Below, piece after piece: positions 5,443 through 8,235 of a stretch of 8,235 nt of DNA. Made by a program: the position numbers and the translations under genes. A model generated the notes under the pieces. That model saw only the letters and a program-made list of their open reading frames with translations, ran no database searches and was not told where the DNA came from. The stretch comes from JTS-RE9 sp964649195 (GTDB taxonomy: Bacteria > Planctomycetota > Phycisphaerae > Phycisphaerales > Phycisphaeraceae): NCBI GenBank assembly GCA_964649195.1, contig CAZYPK010000196.1, positions 1 to 8,235 of the forward strand, written 5' to 3'. The stretch's first letter is position 1; every line of letters starts with the position of its first letter.

Positions 5443-6867
5443 TCATTGCTTCCAACCGAACAACTTGACCTGTACAAGGTGAAACGATGTCATTTCGGGC
5501 GCTTGTTGAAACGTGACATACCTCGCCCATTTCGCTTCGCCCAGCTTCACCGTCCACTCGGCCTCTGGTTTCTGCGCGGTCCACACCGCGCGACCGGAGA
5601 CTTTGGGCTCCAGCGAAAACGAGACGGTCATCCCCTTGGCATTCTTACTACAACAATCGGTGCGGTTCTTGATCCACATGCGAGAAACCAGCATCGGCTT
5701 TCCTAGATCGATGACGATGTTTCCCGGACCGGTCGAAGCGGTATGGAAGGCAAAAGCACCATCGTAGAGGCCCTTTCCTCCGTTGAGCAGCCCCGGAAGC
5801 GCCGCGTAGCGGTCGTGCTGCGAACTGGCTTTGTAGGTTGCCTGCTCAGAGATCCATCGCGCCTCGCCGCGATCTTTCACACGTTGTGCCGCGGCCTTGG
5901 CCAATGAATCGTCGGCCGTCTTGAGCAGCACTTGCGCCTTCGTACGTCCGAGTGCATCACCCTGTTGCGATTCGAGGTAACGCCCGAAGTAGGAGGAAGC
6001 GCGACGCCACATCGCCTCTTTCGCAGGCGCTGCGGCTGTTCCCGCTTGAGTAAGGTACCACTCGCCCAGCGCGAGCAGGTCGGCCGTCTCGATGTCGATT
6101 CCGCGTGCCGCGAGCGGCACGAGCTTTTGCAACTGCGGGTCTTTGGCGCGATCGATGTACTTCGCCGCGTCGGCCGGTTTGTCAAGGTCCACAGTGAACA
6201 GCCGCACGAGCGCCTGGGCCGAGGCGGTATCGTTCGCATCCGCCAAGAGCTTCACGCGAAAGCGGTCGATTTCTTTCTGCGTGCGACTGAGGTGCAGCAC
6301 CCGGTCGGTCTTCAACTTGATCTCGTCGACAGCGGGCAACTTGGCCCGCTGCGCCGCCGCCATGGCCTGTCTGAGCTGAGCGAGCGCCTCATCATAGTTG
6401 CCTGCGACTACCTCTTCGTCCGCCCCGAGGGTGAACAGGCTCACGAGTTCCTGCGACGCCTCCAACTTGGCGTTGGGGCTGCCGCCGACCGACTCGCGCA
6501 TGAACAGGTCGATCGTCTTTTTTTGCGCTTCGGCTTGGCGTGACTGAACGCGGTCACCCAGCAATTTGAGGGCGTCAACGGCCACGTGAATGCCATCGGG
6601 ATGCCGCTGCGTAAGGTCGACCACAGCGTCGCAGATGAGCGAGACCACGTCGGTCCTTTCAATGCCCGCAACGGTCGTCAGCATCTCCTTAGCCAGTGCG
6701 ATGTCGTCTGCGTGGTCGGCCGTCGCTTTCACTTGTCGCACCCGATTAGCGTAAAGCGAATTGAAAAAAGCCTTTGCGTCTTCGGCGCGGGCTGGGAGCG
6801 TAAAGGTTGCCGCCACAGCGACTACCCACGCGCAACATCGCAATTTAGAATGGAGGAAGAGCATCAT
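5443..6867 (-). CDS. Secreted helical protein with C-terminal F5/8C-like domain
   Basis: This encodes a 474-residue exported protein. A signal peptide covers residues 1-28 (hydrophobic about 13-24, cleavage after A-R-A). Residues about 30-330 are Ala-rich and helical, with TPR-like helix pairs (for example NYDEALAQLRQAMAAAQRAK, 157-176), but I cannot assign a named family. The C-terminal part (about 337-474) reads like a galactose-binding/discoidin (F5/8 type C) fold: WISEQATYKASSQ, LLNGGKGLYDGAFAFHTAS, then IVIDLGKPMLVSRMWIKNRTD and a final strand LVQVKLFGWKQ. Such domains usually bind glycans, so the protein may be a scaffold or adhesin; no catalytic residues are recognisable. ATG 6867 and the next codon, ATG 6864, are both possible starts. 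No Shine-Dalgarno is present, and a TATACT box sits so close that the message may be leaderless. Confidence 0.85.
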   Translation of the reverse strand: MMLFLHSKLRCCAWVVAVAATFTLPARAEDAKAFFNSLYANRVRQVKATADHADDIALAKEMLTTVAGIERTDVVSLICDAVVDLTQRHPDGIHVAVDALKLLGDRVQSRQAEAQKKTIDLFMRESVGGSPNAKLEASQELVSLFTLGADEEVVAGNYDEALAQLRQAMAAAQRAKLPAVDEIKLKTDRVLHLSRTQKEIDRFRVKLLADANDTASAQALVRLFTVDLDKPADAAKYIDRAKDPQLQKLVPLAARGIDIETADLLALGEWYLTQAGTAAAPAKEAMWRRASSYFGRYLESQQGDALGRTKAQVLLKTADDSLAKAAAQRVKDRGEARWISEQATYKASSQHDRYAALPGLLNGGKGLYDGAFAFHTASTGPGNIVIDLGKPMLVSRMWIKNRTDCCSKNAKGMTVSFSLEPKVSGRAVWTAQKPEAEWTVKLGEAKWARYVTFQQAPEMTSFHLVQVKLFGWKQ

Positions 6868-6872
6868 GGCCT

Positions 6873-6878
6873 AGTATA
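6873..6878 (-). promoter_or_regulatory. Candidate -10 box for the 474-residue protein gene
   Basis: The coding strand reads GGGCTATACTAGGCC directly before the ATG. TATACT is five of six to the consensus and ends six bases before the start codon, which would put the transcription start at or next to the A of the ATG. I found no convincing -35 hexamer at 16-18 bases. Confidence 0.3.
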
Positions 6879-7039
6879 GCCCACATATTCACCGCCCGAT
6901 CGAAAAAGAGGCTGGAACAAAACCCCATTGCCACGTGCCTGAGCGCGAGATTTTTCGAAAAGCGTTCTTATTCTATTGAAACACATTCGATTAAGGCGTG
7001 TGGAGCGTGCACAGCCATGTGGGACCACTGAACAACCGC

Positions 7040-7408
7040 TCATCCGGCCCCACGTTCAATCGTTTTAATATTTCGTGCGGGATCGCCCGCTTGGTTCACT
7101 CGCTTTTTTAATGAAACCCGCTGCTTTTCATCCCGTCGGCGCGCGCTGATCGCGCTCACACCTGCCGTGCGGACCGGCGTCAGTGCCATGCCCAGCAGAA
7201 TCAGGCTCCTCTTGATGTTGCACGCCGTCGCCATCCACACGGCGGAGAAAACGGGACAGGTCCAATACTTGCCGTAATTGGACCTGTCCCGTTTTCCGTT
7301 CTCGTTTTCCGTTCTCGTGTCGAGAATGGGCTTGATCCGTTCCCAAAGCTCGTCGGGCACATGCCAGATCGTCGGCGGCGGCTCGTCCTTGCGTTTGCGC
7401 TTGGCCAT
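7040..7408 (-). pseudogene. Transposase remnant, N- and C-terminal pieces joined by a REP
   Basis: The 122-codon frame starts MAKRKRKDEPPPTIWHVPDE and continues LWERIKPILD, which is the N-terminus of IS5-family (DUF4096-type) transposases of roughly 250-300 residues. After about 30 residues it enters translated REP sequence (ENGKRDRSNYGKYWTCPVF). It leaves into VWMATACNIKRSLILLG, which resembles the C-terminal end of DDE transposases such as IS1182 types. The DDE catalytic core is absent, so it cannot transpose. A strong Shine-Dalgarno (AAAGGAG, complement of 7415-7421) lies six bases before the ATG, a relic of the original gene. Weakly similar inverted ends may be present at 7039-7060 and 7421-7443 (ATCCG..GCCCC), but this is uncertain. 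Whether both pieces come from one element is not clear. Confidence 0.7.
7241..7316. repeat. REP-like palindrome, copy 2
   Basis: It has the same 20-bp arms as copy 1, with one loop change (GCCG for GCCC). The right side carries an extra GTTTTCCGTTCTC unit (7304-7316) without a matching unit on the left. It lies inside the transposase remnant, exactly between the recognisable N- and C-terminal parts. Confidence 0.92.
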
Positions 7409-7504
7409 CCGTGGCTCCTTTCAATAAGGGGGCACGGATAGTCATCGGCTCGATTCAGTGTTTTGAGATAATTTCTTATACACTATGGGTAGTTGTTGAC
7501 AAGC

Positions 7505-7510
7505 GGAGGT
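7505..7510 (+). promoter_or_regulatory. Shine-Dalgarno GGAGGT deciding a TTG start
   Basis: GGAGGT (7505-7510) precedes TTG 7516 by five bases (six counted from GGAGG), the optimal distance. No ATG or GTG lies at a suitable distance in frame, so this site fixes the start. Confidence 0.75.
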
Positions 7511-7515
7511 GTTAA

Positions 7516-7923
7516 TTGGGTATTGCTATAGGTCCAAACATTGGACTACTCTTGATTGTCGTTCTTGCCCTATTTGTTGCCATAAAGGCGGCAATTACAA
7601 CGACTTGCCGTGCGTCTTGGGTTGCCTACGCACGGATAGTGGCGTTATTGACAACGATAGCACTGGTATCTTCTATCGCGGCGTCCCTAATGATTGCATG
7701 GGACGTGCAACTTCGACTATCAAGTCAGCACACAGACAAAGAATTTAAGATTGACAATGAAATATCAATACCCATTGTCGACTTGCCTCCTGATCCAAAT
7801 TTAGATTATACAACTTCGATTATTATTGCAGGCCTTCAGTATGGAATCGCATCCGGACTAGTTGCGTGCATAGTGATTGGCATACGACTTTATGTATACC
7901 GTTTTCGAAAGAAGGGTAATTGA
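7516..7923 (+). CDS. Three-helix membrane protein, function unknown, TTG start
   Basis: This encodes a 135-residue protein with three predicted membrane helices (residues about 8-26, 38-62 and 101-127), a hydrophilic segment of about 40 residues between the second and third (SSQHTDKEFKIDNEIS... PPDPNLDY), and a basic tail YRFRKKGN. I recognise no family. The gene is visibly richer in A+T than the rest of the window and uses codons such as ATA, which suggests recent transfer. It is the only gene here on a TTG start with a consensus ribosome site. It is wedged between a transposase remnant and an RHS core fragment on the same strand. In RHS loci, small AT-rich genes beside core fragments are often toxin-immunity genes, and an immunity role is one possibility; nothing in the protein itself proves it. 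AT-rich sequence at 7461-7490 could hold its promoter, but no clear -35/-10 pair is evident. Confidence 0.75.
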   Translation: MGIAIGPNIGLLLIVVLALFVAIKAAITTTCRASWVAYARIVALLTTIALVSSIAASLMIAWDVQLRLSSQHTDKEFKIDNEISIPIVDLPPDPNLDYTTSIIIAGLQYGIASGLVACIVIGIRLYVYRFRKKGN

Positions 7924-7959
7924 CAGTGCCAAGTTCAACGTGCGCACTAATGTGATCCA

Positions 7960-8057
7960 ATGGCCACACTCGTGAAATACAAGTACCTGGGCCTCTCCAC
8001 CGTCGTCGAGGTGGATTATCCCACGCCGCAGGTCAAGCTCTCGTTGTATGCCGCCGG
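7960..8057 (+). pseudogene. RHS-repeat core fragment, interrupted by a REP
   Basis: ATG 7960 opens MATLVKYKYLGLSTVVEVDY followed by PTPQVKLSLYAAGA. The motif YKYLGLSTVV..DYP.PQV is typical of RHS/YD-repeat core proteins, very large secreted or surface proteins with variable toxic tips. Only about 32 residues survive before the frame enters REP sequence at 8058. The frame stays open through the REP to the window edge but is no longer RHS-like. An in-frame TAA at 7948-7950 shows that nothing upstream belongs to it in this frame. No Shine-Dalgarno is evident. I regard it as a displaced fragment and not an expressed gene. Confidence 0.65.
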
Positions 8058-8182
8058 GGCGGAGAAAACGGGAGGCGGAGAAAACGAGCGGAGAAAACGG
8101 GACAGGTCCAATACTTGCCCTAATTGGACCTGTCCCGTTTTCCGTTCCCCGTTTTCCGTTCTTGTCCCGTTTTCCGTTCTCC
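8058..8182. repeat. REP-like palindrome, copy 3, with expanded stem
   Basis: The core is identical to copy 1 (GGGACAGGTCCAAT, loop, ATTGGACCTGTCCC). The left arm holds three tandem GCGGAGAAAACG-type units (from 8059, 8074 and 8088). The right arm holds three GTTTTCCGTTC-type units (8137-8182). Left and right units are complementary, so the stem has roughly doubled in length. It separates the RHS fragment from the IS630-like fragment. Confidence 0.9.
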
Positions 8183-8235
8183 ACCACATCAATCAGCTTC
8201 TCGACAAAGTGTTTATCGTTGGACAGCTTGAAAGT
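8183..8235 (-). pseudogene. IS630-family transposase fragment, cut by REP and window edge
   Basis: Read from the window edge on the minus strand, the sequence gives TFKLSNDKHFVEKLIDVV and then runs directly into REP sequence (ENGKRDKNGKR). In IS630-type transposases this segment is followed by GLYLNPP and the first catalytic Asp (CVDEKSQ); here everything after the two valines is replaced. The part before the edge is not visible. The fragment is only 17-18 codons, so the family call rests on one well-known motif. Confidence 0.6.

Noticed and set aside
5166..5477. 103-codon minus-strand frame between the esterase and the 474-residue gene
   Set aside because: It crosses REP copy 1 and part of the next gene in another frame, has no ribosome site, and has no protein-like conservation.
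7495..7500. TTGACA just before the TTG-start membrane protein gene
   Set aside because: It lies directly against the ribosome site, so a promoter using it would start transcription inside the gene.

Overview
The window looks like a scaffold from a G+C-rich, repeat-laden bacterium, most likely a planctomycete and perhaps of the Phycisphaerae group. This rests on style, not on a marker gene: a secreted helical/F5/8C-like protein beside a secreted sialate-O-acetylesterase-family protein, weak Shine-Dalgarno sites at most genes, and many interspersed palindromic elements. A run of exactly 100 N at 768-867 is a scaffolding gap, so the two sides are linked but not contiguous.

Layout. Positions 1-126 hold a hairpin and a 19-bp tandem repeat. 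A small lipoprotein gene lies at 337-756 (+). After the gap come two tandem copies of a 211-bp inverted-repeat element (868-1294). A minus-strand block follows. In transcription order it contains a secreted 474-residue protein with a C-terminal F5/8C-like domain (6867-5443), a secreted SGNH/SASA esterase (5056-4229), panD for beta-alanine synthesis (3641-3249) and a membrane sensor histidine kinase (3037-1307). The 464-bp space between panD and the esterase holds no convincing gene but has two palindromic repeats, one with arms made of heptamers. The last 1.2 kb (7040-8235) is a mosaic: a transposase remnant, an AT-richer three-helix membrane protein with a TTG start, a scrap of RHS core, and a scrap of IS630-type transposase read from the other strand.

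The genes do not form an obvious pathway. PanD is complete with all active-site residues. The kinase has no response regulator in view. The two secreted proteins could both act on envelope or environmental glycans, but that is inference.

The non-coding structure is the most interesting part. At least five repeat families fill nearly every gap. One 86-89 bp element occurs three times, always in the same orientation and always 34-64 bases before the start codon of a minus-strand gene. A REP-like palindrome occurs three times. Two of those copies sit exactly where fragments of genes are joined, and one has grown by gaining stem units on both arms. No complete new defence or regulatory system can be claimed. 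The strongest leads are the repeat-at-junction pattern, the upstream element family, and a possible orphan RHS immunity module at the right end.
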